Below are positions 14,902-22,098 of a stretch of 22,098 nucleotides of DNA, in pieces. Made by a program: the position numbers and the translations under genes. A model generated the notes under the pieces. The model had not been told where the DNA came from and did no database searches. It saw only the letters and a program-made list of their open reading frames with translations. This stretch comes from CAZDBA01 sp964503615 (GTDB lineage Bacteria > Planctomycetota > Planctomycetia > Pirellulales > Pirellulaceae), in assembly GCA_964503615.1 (NCBI GenBank), contig CAZDBA010000083.1, forward strand, positions 1-22,098, written 5' to 3'. How positions within the stretch are numbered: the stretch's first letter is position 1; every line of letters starts with the position of its first letter.

Positions 14902-15735
14902 ATGGCCCGTTGTCTCACCTTTCTATTCTTACTGGCAGTAATGCCCGCCATAGGGTACGCGCAAGATCAAATTTCGGAAATTTTGGGGAACCCACCCAGT
15001 TTTGATCCAGAAACCCAAGAGGTAGAGTTGCTTGGAACTCCAGGCGCCGCTTTTGATTTGTGGCTCGTTTCAATCGAGTCTGATCCGGGTGCTAACCAAG
15101 GAACCGTTGACCGCGCAGAGAATGTTACGGGTACCTATGATGCAGATGGGCGGGCCGTAGTAACGATCGACGACCTAGAGAATCCTTCAAATACCTTGGT
15201 GTTGTGTGATAACTTCACCGGAACAATTGGTACAACAGATGTTGACACCGATGATGATGGCATGATTGATGATTCGTCAACAATCGTTGGAGTCCAAGAT
15301 GCAATTAGCATAATTGAAGATGTAGACGATCCAGGATATGGAACAGAGCTTGGCGGAGACGATTTTATCGCCAATGGAAACAGTTCTGATCCTTTGATTG
15401 TTTTCCGAGACGGAACGACGGGAACTTGGTACGCTGTTGATCCTGATTTGATGGTCTACGACACTTCTGGTGCTGTTGTTACTGGAACCTTTGACTTGGA
15501 TCCAACTATCTCTACCTTTGGCTCAGTCAATCCATCACTAGATGGTGTCGTGGTCGATTGCACTCTCGGAGATGTAGATCGGAACGGTGTGGTTAGCTTT
15601 TCAGATATCGCGCCCTTCATTACATTGTTGACCGTTGGCGGTTTTCAATGCGAAGCCGATTGTGATGAGAGCGGCGAGGTTAACTTTTCGGATATCTCGG
15701 TATTCATCGGAATCCTGGTAGATTCAGGTTCATAA
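14902..15735 (+). CDS. Secreted protein with C-terminal dockerin-like domain
   Basis: A 277-aa exported protein. The ATG at 14902 has AGGAG six bases upstream, making it preferable to the TTG at 14884. A signal peptide fills residues 1-20 (CLTFLFLLAVMPAIGYA, then Q). The middle has no recognised domain; it is rich in Asp, Thr and Gly, with a calcium-loop-like DVDTDDDGMIDD near 116-127. Residues about 222-275 are a planctomycete-type dockerin with two EF-hand loops, DVDRNGVVSFSD and DCDESGEVNFSD, each followed by a PFI/VFI helix. The same tail closes the secreted protein at 19364-21169. In cellulosomes dockerins bind cohesins; in planctomycetes the partner is unknown. The gene stands alone, ends in a strong terminator, and has no obvious enzymatic motif. 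Confidence 0.85.
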   Translation: MARCLTFLFLLAVMPAIGYAQDQISEILGNPPSFDPETQEVELLGTPGAAFDLWLVSIESDPGANQGTVDRAENVTGTYDADGRAVVTIDDLENPSNTLVLCDNFTGTIGTTDVDTDDDGMIDDSSTIVGVQDAISIIEDVDDPGYGTELGGDDFIANGNSSDPLIVFRDGTTGTWYAVDPDLMVYDTSGAVVTGTFDLDPTISTFGSVNPSLDGVVVDCTLGDVDRNGVVSFSDIAPFITLLTVGGFQCEADCDESGEVNFSDISVFIGILVDSGS

Positions 15736-15769
15736 CCAATTTCGTATAGACAGCAAGATAATAAATACA

Positions 15770-15800
15770 AAGGTGTTGGGATCTATCCTGACACCTTTTT
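15770..15800 (+). terminator. Rho-independent terminator
   Basis: AAGGTGT (15770-15776) pairs with ACACCTT (15791-15797), continued by two wobble pairs and GGA/TCC around a TCTA loop, then a run of five T (15796-15800). It lies 35 bp past the stop of the dockerin protein. The A-rich sequence on its left could let it also work for the sigma-54 activator gene arriving from the other strand. Confidence 0.85.
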
Positions 15801-15884
15801 CCATTCACCTTCGGCCAGCAAAGACGATCATCACATCTGCGTTCATCAGTGGTCCAGCCAAAAAAGGCAGTAATTCGCTCAGGC

Positions 15885-17825
15885 CTATGACGGATCCTCG
15901 TCGTCCGCACCGTCTATCTCCAATTGTCGCATCTTGCGATAGAGATTACTGCGATGCAGGCCCAGTTTTTCAGCCGCCGCAGTCATGTTGTTACCGGCTC
16001 GCTTGATTTGCTGACCAATGTATTCGATTTGAAAATCACGAGTCGCATCGCCCAACGTTTGTTCCAGATCGAACGCGGGCCCCGATTGCCGCTTGGGCGA
16101 AATGATAAACTCCAAATCGTTGGCGTCTACCTTTTCACCTTGAAACAAATAAGCCAGACGCTCCATCATGTTCCGCAACTCCCGCACGTTGCCGGGCCAG
16201 TTGTGTCCTATTAAGCGCTTTTTCGCGGCTGCCGTAAATTTAAGCGAATCACGGCGTGCTTTGCCGCAAAAGTTATTCAGAAAGTGTTCTGCCAATAACA
16301 CGATATCTTCGCCACGATTTCGCAAAGGTGGCAATTCAATGGTCAGCACGTTCAATCGAAAGAAAAGATCCTCACGGAATTTTTTTTCACTAACCAATTC
16401 CGGCAAATTCTGATTGGTTGCCGCCACGACGCGAGCATGAGTAGGAATGTTTGTGGATCCACCGACTCGAACGACAACTTTCTCTTCCAGGACGCGAAGC
16501 AATTTTGCTTGTCCGCCCAAACTCATATCACCGATCTCATCCAAAAACAAAGTCCCTTCATGGGCCAATTCGAATTTGCCCTGACGGGCCTCGTGAGCGT
16601 CGGTAAAAGCGCCTTTTTCGTGGCCAAACAGCTCGCTTTCCAATAGTGATTCTGTAATCGCAGCACAGTTGACCGCCACGAGAATCTGGTCGCGACGATT
16701 GCTAAGATAATGAATCATCTGCGCAACAACTTCTTTTCCAGTTCCGTTTTCTCCGGTAATCAGAACTGCCAGTTCGGTCGTAGCAACACGTTCAATCGTA
16801 CTTTTGAGTTTCTGGATCTCTTCGCAGTTACCAATCAATTGGACTTGGTTTGCCGCCTCGTCTGCCAGGTTCTTTTGACAGGTAACCAGTTTTTCGACGT
16901 GCCGTGTATTCTCGATGGCGACCGCAGCGTGCTCAGCCAGCTCGATCAGATCCGATTGGTCGGCGTCGGTAAAATTACCACCGATTTTGTTGATCAACTC
17001 GAATGCCCCAATCGTTTTCCCAGCCGAATTGATAATGGGAACACAGATTAAGGAACGAGTTTCAAAGTCCAATTGTTTGTCGACGGAGCGATTGATTTGA
17101 GCTTGTTCGGTCGCGATGTCCTCATCGACTCGTTGCGGTAGACCGGATGAAATCACCGCACCGACCACGCCTTGATTGGGAGAAATTCGCAGCTCGCCCC
17201 CTTCGACTCCTAACGCAGGGCGACCGACCAACTGACCGCTGGGTTCTTCCGGCAAAAAGATCGTAGCTCGCTCCGACGATAACAACTCAGTCGAGGTTTC
17301 AGCCATCTGATTTAACAGCGTTTGAGTCTCGCGTGTTTGGTTCCAGTTCACCGTCATGTCCAAAATGGCCTGCAGCCGACGGCGCGAACGGGACTCAGTT
17401 CGTTGCTGTTGAACGATTTTGCCAACCGAGGCGATCGCTGCGGCAATCGAATCGAAATCGGACACATCCAACTGAGCGGTAACTTCAGCGACCATTAAAA
17501 CGCCATCACTGCAGGGCAGCTCCAGTGGACAAGCCATCCAAGCTCCCTGCCCTTTGCACGTCTCGGCGTCCAACGCCTCGGTCATCAACTCAATCAATTC
17601 AGCAGACGGGCGAAAATCGGCAACAGAGGATTGTTGAGTTCGCCAGGTACCCTTGATTCCGCGGACCAAGGCCAAGCTTTTCACTTCCTGACAGATACTT
17701 TGGATTTGCGAAACGGTCGATTCCAGAAACGAATCAGGATCATTAATAGCCAGTTCAACCAGCGAAGGTAGCAATAACTGCCCTGCACTCTCGTTGGTAA
17801 TTCGATGTATTTGGCTCTTGCCCAT
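15885..17825 (-). CDS. Sigma-54-dependent activator with GAF sensor domain
   Basis: A 646-aa AAA+ enhancer-binding protein. Residues ~27-145 form an uncharacterised, possibly degenerate GAF-like region. A clear GAF domain spans about 165-308 (ERATIFLPEE, NQGVVGAVISSG, SLICVPIINSAGKTIGAFEL). The AAA+ core is 328-565, with Walker A GENGTGKE (358-365), GAFTDA (405-410; Asp for the canonical Gly), Walker B GTLFLDE (424-430), FREDLFFRLNVL and WPGNVREL. A Fis-type helix-turn-helix lies at 613-633 (TAAAEKLGLHRSNLYRKMRQL). This is the NifA/NorR/FhlA layout, in which a small molecule, redox signal or partner acts through the GAF domain. The ligand cannot be read from the sequence. The ATG at 17825 has AGGA very close by. 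It is divergent from fabI and convergent with the dockerin gene; its targets may include the sigma-54 promoter at 12043. Confidence 0.93.
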   Translation of the reverse strand: MGKSQIHRITNESAGQLLLPSLVELAINDPDSFLESTVSQIQSICQEVKSLALVRGIKGTWRTQQSSVADFRPSAELIELMTEALDAETCKGQGAWMACPLELPCSDGVLMVAEVTAQLDVSDFDSIAAAIASVGKIVQQQRTESRSRRRLQAILDMTVNWNQTRETQTLLNQMAETSTELLSSERATIFLPEEPSGQLVGRPALGVEGGELRISPNQGVVGAVISSGLPQRVDEDIATEQAQINRSVDKQLDFETRSLICVPIINSAGKTIGAFELINKIGGNFTDADQSDLIELAEHAAVAIENTRHVEKLVTCQKNLADEAANQVQLIGNCEEIQKLKSTIERVATTELAVLITGENGTGKEVVAQMIHYLSNRRDQILVAVNCAAITESLLESELFGHEKGAFTDAHEARQGKFELAHEGTLFLDEIGDMSLGGQAKLLRVLEEKVVVRVGGSTNIPTHARVVAATNQNLPELVSEKKFREDLFFRLNVLTIELPPLRNRGEDIVLLAEHFLNNFCGKARRDSLKFTAAAKKRLIGHNWPGNVRELRNMMERLAYLFQGEKVDANDLEFIISPKRQSGPAFDLEQTLGDATRDFQIEYIGQQIKRAGNNMTAAAEKLGLHRSNLYRKMRQLEIDGADDEDPS

Positions 17826-17944
17826 TTCCTATACTGCTTCTGCCATCAGGGACATTGTTTGCAAAGAGAAAAACTGTTATCAATTTGGGTTCACATTAAA
17901 GCGTAGTCATTTTGAATCCCGGCAACAATCGGCAAACGAAGTTA

Positions 17945-17962
17945 CCGGAAATATTTATCCGG
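17945..17962. repeat. Short inverted repeat between the activator and fabI
   Basis: CCGGA (17945-17949) and TCCGG (17958-17962) flank an AT-only 8-bp spacer, 70 bp before the fabI ATG in the 206-bp divergent spacer. A regulator operator is possible (fatty-acid genes are often controlled from such sites), but the arms are short and I recognise no known operator. Confidence 0.3.
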
Positions 17963-18031
17963 CGTCCAGCGACGATCGGAATTCAACAAGCGTAAAAGCA
18001 AGTAGTTTGATTTGAGGAGCCAAGTGCGGCC

Positions 18032-18877
18032 ATGGGAATTTTCGAAGGCAAAAAAGGTTTGATTTTGGGCGTTGCAAACGATCGCTCAATCGCATGGGCA
18101 ATTGCCAAACAGATCATGGCCGAGGGTGGCGAATGTGGTTTTACTCACCTACCTGACCGTCCCGACGACGAAAAAAAGAAGAACATGAACCGTGTAGCCA
18201 AGTGCATTGGCAAGACGGATTACGAGGCCAAGTTCTTGATGCCGATGAACGTGCAAAACGATGACGATATCGCTTCGGTGATGGAGAAAGCTAAATCGGA
18301 GTTCGGCAAAATCGACTTTTTACTTCACTCGATCGCTTACGCCGATATCAACGATCTTAGATGCGATACGATCGAAACCAGCCGAGACGGATTTAAACTG
18401 GCAATGGATATCAGCGTTTATAGCTCGCTGGCGATTTGTAACGCGGCCAAGGATATCATGAGTGACCAAAGTGCAATTGCCATGATGACCTATTTTGGTG
18501 GTGAGAAATGCGTACCGGGCTACAACGTAATGGGAATTTGCAAAGCGGCACTTGAGGCGGCGACCCGTTATGCGGCTTACGATCTGGGCCCACGAGGAAT
18601 CCGAGTCAACGCGTTGAGTGCGGGACCGGTTAAAACACTGGCCGGTAGCGCCGCTGGCGTTAACGAAATGTTAGCGATGTACAAGCACGTCGCTCCCATG
18701 GGACGGAATATCTCAGTAGACGAAGTCGGCAAAACCGGCTCGTTTTTGCTTTCCGAAATGTCGCAAGGAATAACGGGCGAAATCCTCCACGTCGATTGTG
18801 GTTACAACATCATGGGCTCACCCGGTCGCCTGCTGGAATTCCCAGAGATAAAGGAATGTATCAAGAAGAACGCATAG
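18032..18877 (+). CDS. fabI: Enoyl-ACP reductase (NADH), FabI type
   Basis: Catalyses the last reduction of each fatty-acid elongation cycle, trans-2-enoyl-ACP to acyl-ACP, in the cytoplasm. It is a short-chain dehydrogenase with the FabI-specific N-terminal block GVANDRSIAWAIA (13-25) and the catalytic pair Y164-x6-K171 in YNVMGICKAALEA. The second active-site tyrosine is Y154 in TYFGG, and GIRVNALSAGPVKTLA is the FabI version of the substrate loop. At 281 residues it is ~19 longer than E. coli FabI (262), part of this being a C-terminal extension ending IKECIKKNA. GAGGAG lies 12 bases before the ATG, rather far, but no other in-frame start fits the Rossmann opening. It is monocistronic here; no other fab genes are near. 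FabI is the target of triclosan-type inhibitors in other bacteria. Confidence 0.95.
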   Translation: MGIFEGKKGLILGVANDRSIAWAIAKQIMAEGGECGFTHLPDRPDDEKKKNMNRVAKCIGKTDYEAKFLMPMNVQNDDDIASVMEKAKSEFGKIDFLLHSIAYADINDLRCDTIETSRDGFKLAMDISVYSSLAICNAAKDIMSDQSAIAMMTYFGGEKCVPGYNVMGICKAALEAATRYAAYDLGPRGIRVNALSAGPVKTLAGSAAGVNEMLAMYKHVAPMGRNISVDEVGKTGSFLLSEMSQGITGEILHVDCGYNIMGSPGRLLEFPEIKECIKKNA

Positions 18878-18936
18878 AGACTCGGTAGACTCGGGCCGCA
18901 AACGCTTGGTGGCGCATTGATCGCAGCGGTCGAGCA

Positions 18937-19329
18937 TCACGCTATTTTGTTTGACTTGTCCCAAAAAGCGCGAACGAGACTGGGAATCTTGAGCAATCCG
19001 ACACCGATAATGCTCGCGATAAGCAAGTAAATCGAAAATGCGACCAAACGCATCGTCAAAGCGGGCGCTCTCAATCCAATAGTACAGACGACCGCCATTA
19101 AGGTCGTCAATTGAATCAGCCGCAGGATGGAGAACGAGAAAACAGGTGACTTGTCAGGCGTAAGTACGATCTGGGGTAGGGAATTTAATTCTCGCAACGA
19201 TCCAATTTCATGCTCACGCCCGCAAGTCGAGCATTCGACCGGAACTCCAATCCGGCCTTTTGGAATTTGAATCGTTGTTCCGCAGCCACACGAAAAAAGA
19301 TGGACGGTTTTGGCTTCAACGTTTTCCAT
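18937..19329 (-). CDS. Small zinc-ribbon protein with two membrane helices
   Basis: A 130-aa protein started at the ATG at 19329, which has AAGGA four bases upstream; a TTG at 19341 would add four residues. Residues ~14-40 carry a probable zinc ribbon, CGCGTTIQIPKG then CSTCGREHEI, with CxC and CxxC ligand pairs. Two hydrophobic segments follow at about 67-89 and 96-117. Small zinc-ribbon membrane proteins of this kind are frequent and uncharacterised in planctomycetes. It is convergent with fabI (59 bp between stops) and just downstream (34 bp) of the GH43-like gene on the same strand, so the two may be co-transcribed, but I see no functional link. Confidence 0.75.
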   Translation of the reverse strand: MENVEAKTVHLFSCGCGTTIQIPKGRIGVPVECSTCGREHEIGSLRELNSLPQIVLTPDKSPVFSFSILRLIQLTTLMAVVCTIGLRAPALTMRLVAFSIYLLIASIIGVGLLKIPSLVRAFWDKSNKIA

Positions 19330-19363
19330 CGTTTCCTTCAACCGCGCGAGTTTCGGCCTCGCC

Positions 19364-21169
19364 CTAATTTAGCACGCTGATGAATGGCGAGATATCTAAA
19401 AAGTTAACGACTCCGTCCTGATTCATATCCCCTTCCAGAAGGTAATTGTTACTGGTCAGCAGAGTGATAAAAGGAGAGACGTCCAGAAAGTTAACGACTC
19501 CGTTCCGATTAACATCACCCAGCAGAACGGTAACAGGCGAAGTGAGCACTTTCAGTTCAGGAGAGTTGTTTCCTTCTTTGCTGTTGAACTCAATGAGCTG
19601 ATCACCTTGGGTCGTATCAAAGAAAATCAGGGACATCTCCTGGCCTTCGCTCGCTTGGGCAAATGCGGTTGCGTCCCATTCGTACCATTGATCATCGGGG
19701 CCTATCTCTATCGTTGCGATAGGGTCGCCTTCAGGTGGTGCACTGTTCCATGTGACCGTACCTTCAGACCAGGAACTGTTTGTCTCAAAAACGGTGATAG
19801 ACAGTGAACGGGTTTGGTCGGCGTAGAGACGAAAGACAGCCGCCTCGACATTGCTAACGTTGGTAAGATCGAATTTTACTAATGCTCTTCGAGCCAAATC
19901 GTCGTTGTTTGAATATCTAACCTCCAGGTCGTCTTCGTTGCCAAAGTTGTCATTTTGCGAAGAACCATCCCTTACATAGGTGTCGTCGGTCGGAGTGAAT
20001 ACCTCGATGATCTGTTGAGAAGTAGCCAAAGCCGCAATGCCAATCGCATCTTCGCCACAGCCGGTGTACAGCAAATATTGCGAGCCATCGGAATCTTCGA
20101 ACAGGTAGGGGTCACGCAATTGGTTGACATTCTCCGGAGCAGCTCCAAGCACCGAATTTTCAGGTTCGAACTGTCCGCCTTCCCAGCCCGAAACCGCTTG
20201 CAGCAATTCAACGGGTGGGTAGGTGAAAACCCAGTTCTCCCAATCCCCAACACTAAGATCGACCGGGGACATCATGATTCGTTCAGGGTTGTCACCTCGT
20301 TGGCTATAGAACACTCGCAGATTGTCTCCCTCCACATGCACTCCGGTATGTCTCACACGTAGCTGGCTGCGGGGCACTCCAAAAAACTGAGTAATCGGGT
20401 CTTGAGTAAACTCTTCCGGGTAGCGTTCCCATAAACTGGGAATCGTTGATCCTGAATAATAGTTGGCAGTAGGCTCCCACGGATTGTTGGGATCTAATGC
20501 CCGTCGTGGATATTGGCTGTTGTCGAACGAATAGACTTCTCCACCGTGTTCGAAAACTCTTTGATACGAAGTCGCCAATCTGACCGGTCTGATATTGTCA
20601 TTAAAATCCAGTCCGAACGGCGACGTCGTGACCCAAGAAAACTGGCCATCCATTTCAGTGTCATTAAAGAACGACGACGCGCCGGAATGGAAATACATAA
20701 TGATTTGTTGGTTGGCATCGTCTACATGAACATCAGGCGAAGCCAAATGGTTCTCTCCGATTACAACGCCCATCCCCAGATCGATGTCCGCTTCGTTGTT
20801 GTCCAGAACACCGCGGTTGCCGACATCAAAGTCAGAACCGGACTTATACAAAGTCCATGGCCCAGTAATATCAGCTGCCCAAGCCATGCGAATGTAATCG
20901 CCGGAATGGTGGCCAAAGTAAAGGTAGTAGACCGCTGAAGGGTCGGCACGATCAGCCGGTTCGATCCAATCAGGGATACGAATCAGCGATGGCCCATTGA
21001 TGTTTTCGCCTTCGTCTTCAGCGCCAACTGCCAGGAACATATCCTGATTAATTATCGGTTGGCTGTTGTTAATTCTGATCACATCATCAGAGGTTTGTGC
21101 TTCGACAGTAGTCGCGACCGAAAGTAAAACCAATGAAAGGGTCAACAAAAGGAATCGTTTACCACGCAT
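19364..21169 (-). CDS. Secreted GH43-like beta-propeller protein with DNRLRE and dockerin domains
   Basis: A 601-aa protein from the ATG at 21169, chosen because a signal peptide starts there (MRGKRFLLLTLSLVLLSVAT, cut near EAQ-T). The open frame runs 54 codons further up, but that part is not signal-like. Residues ~26-388 read like a five-bladed beta-propeller of the GH43/GH117 kind: YYLYFGHHSGDYIRMAWA, ASPDVHVDD and RDPYLFEDSDGSQYLLYTG are typical blade motifs with candidate acidic residues. Residues ~389-548 are a DNRLRE (CBM96-like) beta-sandwich: DTYVRDGSS, RALVKFDLT, SSWSEGTVTWNSAP. Residues 549-601 are a dockerin with loops DVNRNGVVNFLD and DMNQDGVVNFLD. A role in binding or cleaving an algal or other polysaccharide outside the cytoplasm is likely; the substrate and catalytic competence are not visible. 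It may be co-transcribed with the downstream zinc-ribbon gene. Confidence 0.85.
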   Translation of the reverse strand: MRGKRFLLLTLSLVLLSVATTVEAQTSDDVIRINNSQPIINQDMFLAVGAEDEGENINGPSLIRIPDWIEPADRADPSAVYYLYFGHHSGDYIRMAWAADITGPWTLYKSGSDFDVGNRGVLDNNEADIDLGMGVVIGENHLASPDVHVDDANQQIIMYFHSGASSFFNDTEMDGQFSWVTTSPFGLDFNDNIRPVRLATSYQRVFEHGGEVYSFDNSQYPRRALDPNNPWEPTANYYSGSTIPSLWERYPEEFTQDPITQFFGVPRSQLRVRHTGVHVEGDNLRVFYSQRGDNPERIMMSPVDLSVGDWENWVFTYPPVELLQAVSGWEGGQFEPENSVLGAAPENVNQLRDPYLFEDSDGSQYLLYTGCGEDAIGIAALATSQQIIEVFTPTDDTYVRDGSSQNDNFGNEDDLEVRYSNNDDLARRALVKFDLTNVSNVEAAVFRLYADQTRSLSITVFETNSSWSEGTVTWNSAPPEGDPIATIEIGPDDQWYEWDATAFAQASEGQEMSLIFFDTTQGDQLIEFNSKEGNNSPELKVLTSPVTVLLGDVNRNGVVNFLDVSPFITLLTSNNYLLEGDMNQDGVVNFLDISPFISVLN

Positions 21170-21314
21170 GGCAGACCACGTCTCGAGATGGGATGAGAAG
21201 GCAGGAACTAGACCTTTATCATAGCCGTTAAAAAAGACAGTACCAACACGTTTTCGAATCGGTTGGCCCCTGGCTCGCAAACTATCACCAACGAAACCTC
21301 GCAAAAAACACAGT

Positions 21315-22098
21315 TCAACCGGTTTTAGCAACGGGCCGTGACAGTGCGAAAAGGTAAAGAATCACACCGATCCAAACGAAAACAAATCCGGTCAGCCGCA
21401 TTGAGTCGAAAGGCTCTCCAAAGAAAAACACACCCAGCAAGAACTGTATCGTTGGGCCAATAAACTGAAGAAAACCAATCGTTGAAAGAGAAATGTTCTT
21501 GACAGCATAAGCGTAAAGAAACAGCGGCGCAACCGTCATGGGTCCGCTCAGGAATAGCAACACGCCCAATGAAAATGAATTCGGCAATGCGACGACGCCT
21601 TCGAACGTTGATCTCCATGCGAGAAAAATAATCGCGGGTACCAGCATGAACCCGGTCTCCAACGTCAAACCTTCCGAGGCAGACAGCTGAGTCTTCTTTT
21701 TGATCAAGGCATAGCTTGCAAAGGCTACCGCGACCATGAGTCCAATCCAAACCCGGCTATCTGCAGACCATGTCATGATCAAGACGCCAAACGCAGCAAG
21801 CGCAATGGCAAACCACTTTGACCGGCCAAGCTGTTCACGAAAGATCACCACGCCAAGCAAAACCATTAGCAAGGGGCAAATGTAGTATCCGAGGCTTGCA
21901 TCGAGTGAATGATCGTTGCTGACCGCCCATACGAACACTGCCCAGTTGGTCACGATAAAGATCGTAGCCAACAACGCCTTGACCACCGTAGCGCGGTTGC
22001 CAAACATCCGTGCCTTCAAGCTCGGTTCGTCCGAGCCGCGCGATCGGGAGGCGATTCCAGTCCAGACGATCAATACTGCGAAAGACCAGATCGCGCGG
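21315..22098 (-). CDS. rarD: RarD-type EamA transporter, 5' end outside the window
   Basis: A drug/metabolite superfamily permease of the RarD branch. The frame stays open to the window edge (it reads RAIWSFAVLIVWTG before the TTG at 22073), so that TTG is internal and about 50-60 N-terminal residues are missing relative to the ~295-residue family. RarD hallmarks are ATIFIVTNWAVFVWAV, DASLGYYICPLLMVLLGV and FREQLGRSKWFAIALA, and the second half has SGPMTVAPLFLYAYAVKNISLSTIGFLQFIGPT. About eight of ten membrane helices are present. It exports unknown solutes; the name comes from a chloramphenicol-related phenotype in other bacteria and should not be taken as a substrate. The last residues AKTG are close to the family end, so the 3' end is complete. 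Confidence 0.88.
   Translation of the reverse strand, partial: RAIWSFAVLIVWTGIASRSRGSDEPSLKARMFGNRATVVKALLATIFIVTNWAVFVWAVSNDHSLDASLGYYICPLLMVLLGVVIFREQLGRSKWFAIALAAFGVLIMTWSADSRVWIGLMVAVAFASYALIKKKTQLSASEGLTLETGFMLVPAIIFLAWRSTFEGVVALPNSFSLGVLLFLSGPMTVAPLFLYAYAVKNISLSTIGFLQFIGPTIQFLLGVFFFGEPFDSMRLTGFVFVWIGVILYLFALSRPVAKTG

Noticed and set aside
21170..21331. 54-codon N-terminal extension of the GH43-like protein
   Set aside because: It would bury a textbook signal peptide starting at 21169 and overlap the end of rarD.
1..22098. CRISPR arrays, tRNA or rRNA genes, insertion sequences, phage genes
   Set aside because: I looked for spaced direct repeats, conserved RNA motifs, transposase or integrase motifs and found none; the only tandem array is coding.

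Overview
The window looks like a draft assembly of a planctomycete, most likely Pirellulaceae/Rhodopirellula-like. This is inferred from the proteins, not from a database search. The clues are two secreted proteins ending in the short EF-hand dockerin-like tail common in planctomycetes (GDVNRNGVVNF..D..PFI), a short divergent DnaA, two receiver-less sigma-54 activators with GAFTDA loops, and a polytopic protein of no recognised family. A run of exactly 100 N marks a scaffold gap.

Layout. Positions 1-7720 are all on the minus strand. Read in the direction of transcription they carry a TPR-like membrane protein, a NifS/IscS-type cysteine desulfurase, dnaA, an AT-rich 354-bp spacer that is the best oriC candidate, dnaN, dciA (DUF721) and gyrB. 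This is a replication-initiation cluster without recF between dnaN and gyrB. From 7838 on the plus strand, scpB overlaps by 4 bp a gene for an extremely acidic repeat protein; a 15-bp tandem repeat inside it is broken by the N gap. Then on the minus strand come a small Flp-type pilin, a PspF-like sigma-54 activator and rplU (L21), with a likely terminator right after rplU. A 633-bp non-coding stretch follows. It holds rplU's leader and, at its other end, a near-consensus -24/-12 sigma-54 promoter driving an 852-aa polytopic membrane protein. Next are a secreted dockerin-tailed protein (with a clear terminator), a GAF-containing sigma-54 activator on the minus strand, fabI on the plus strand, and on the minus strand a zinc-ribbon membrane protein, a secreted GH43-like/DNRLRE/dockerin protein and a RarD-type EamA transporter cut by the window edge.

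How it fits together. The left third is core replication (DnaA, beta clamp, DciA helicase loader, gyrase), with the condensin subunit ScpB nearby. The middle appears to be a small sigma-54 regulon: two activators, one strong and one weaker -24/-12 site, and a pilin and membrane protein as probable targets. The right third is lipid synthesis (FabI) and secreted, probably polysaccharide-directed proteins. I found no rRNA, tRNA, CRISPR array, insertion sequence or phage gene. The most unusual items are the acidic repeat protein translationally coupled to scpB, the DnaA that lacks a normal domain I, and the sigma-54 promoter in front of the unknown membrane protein.
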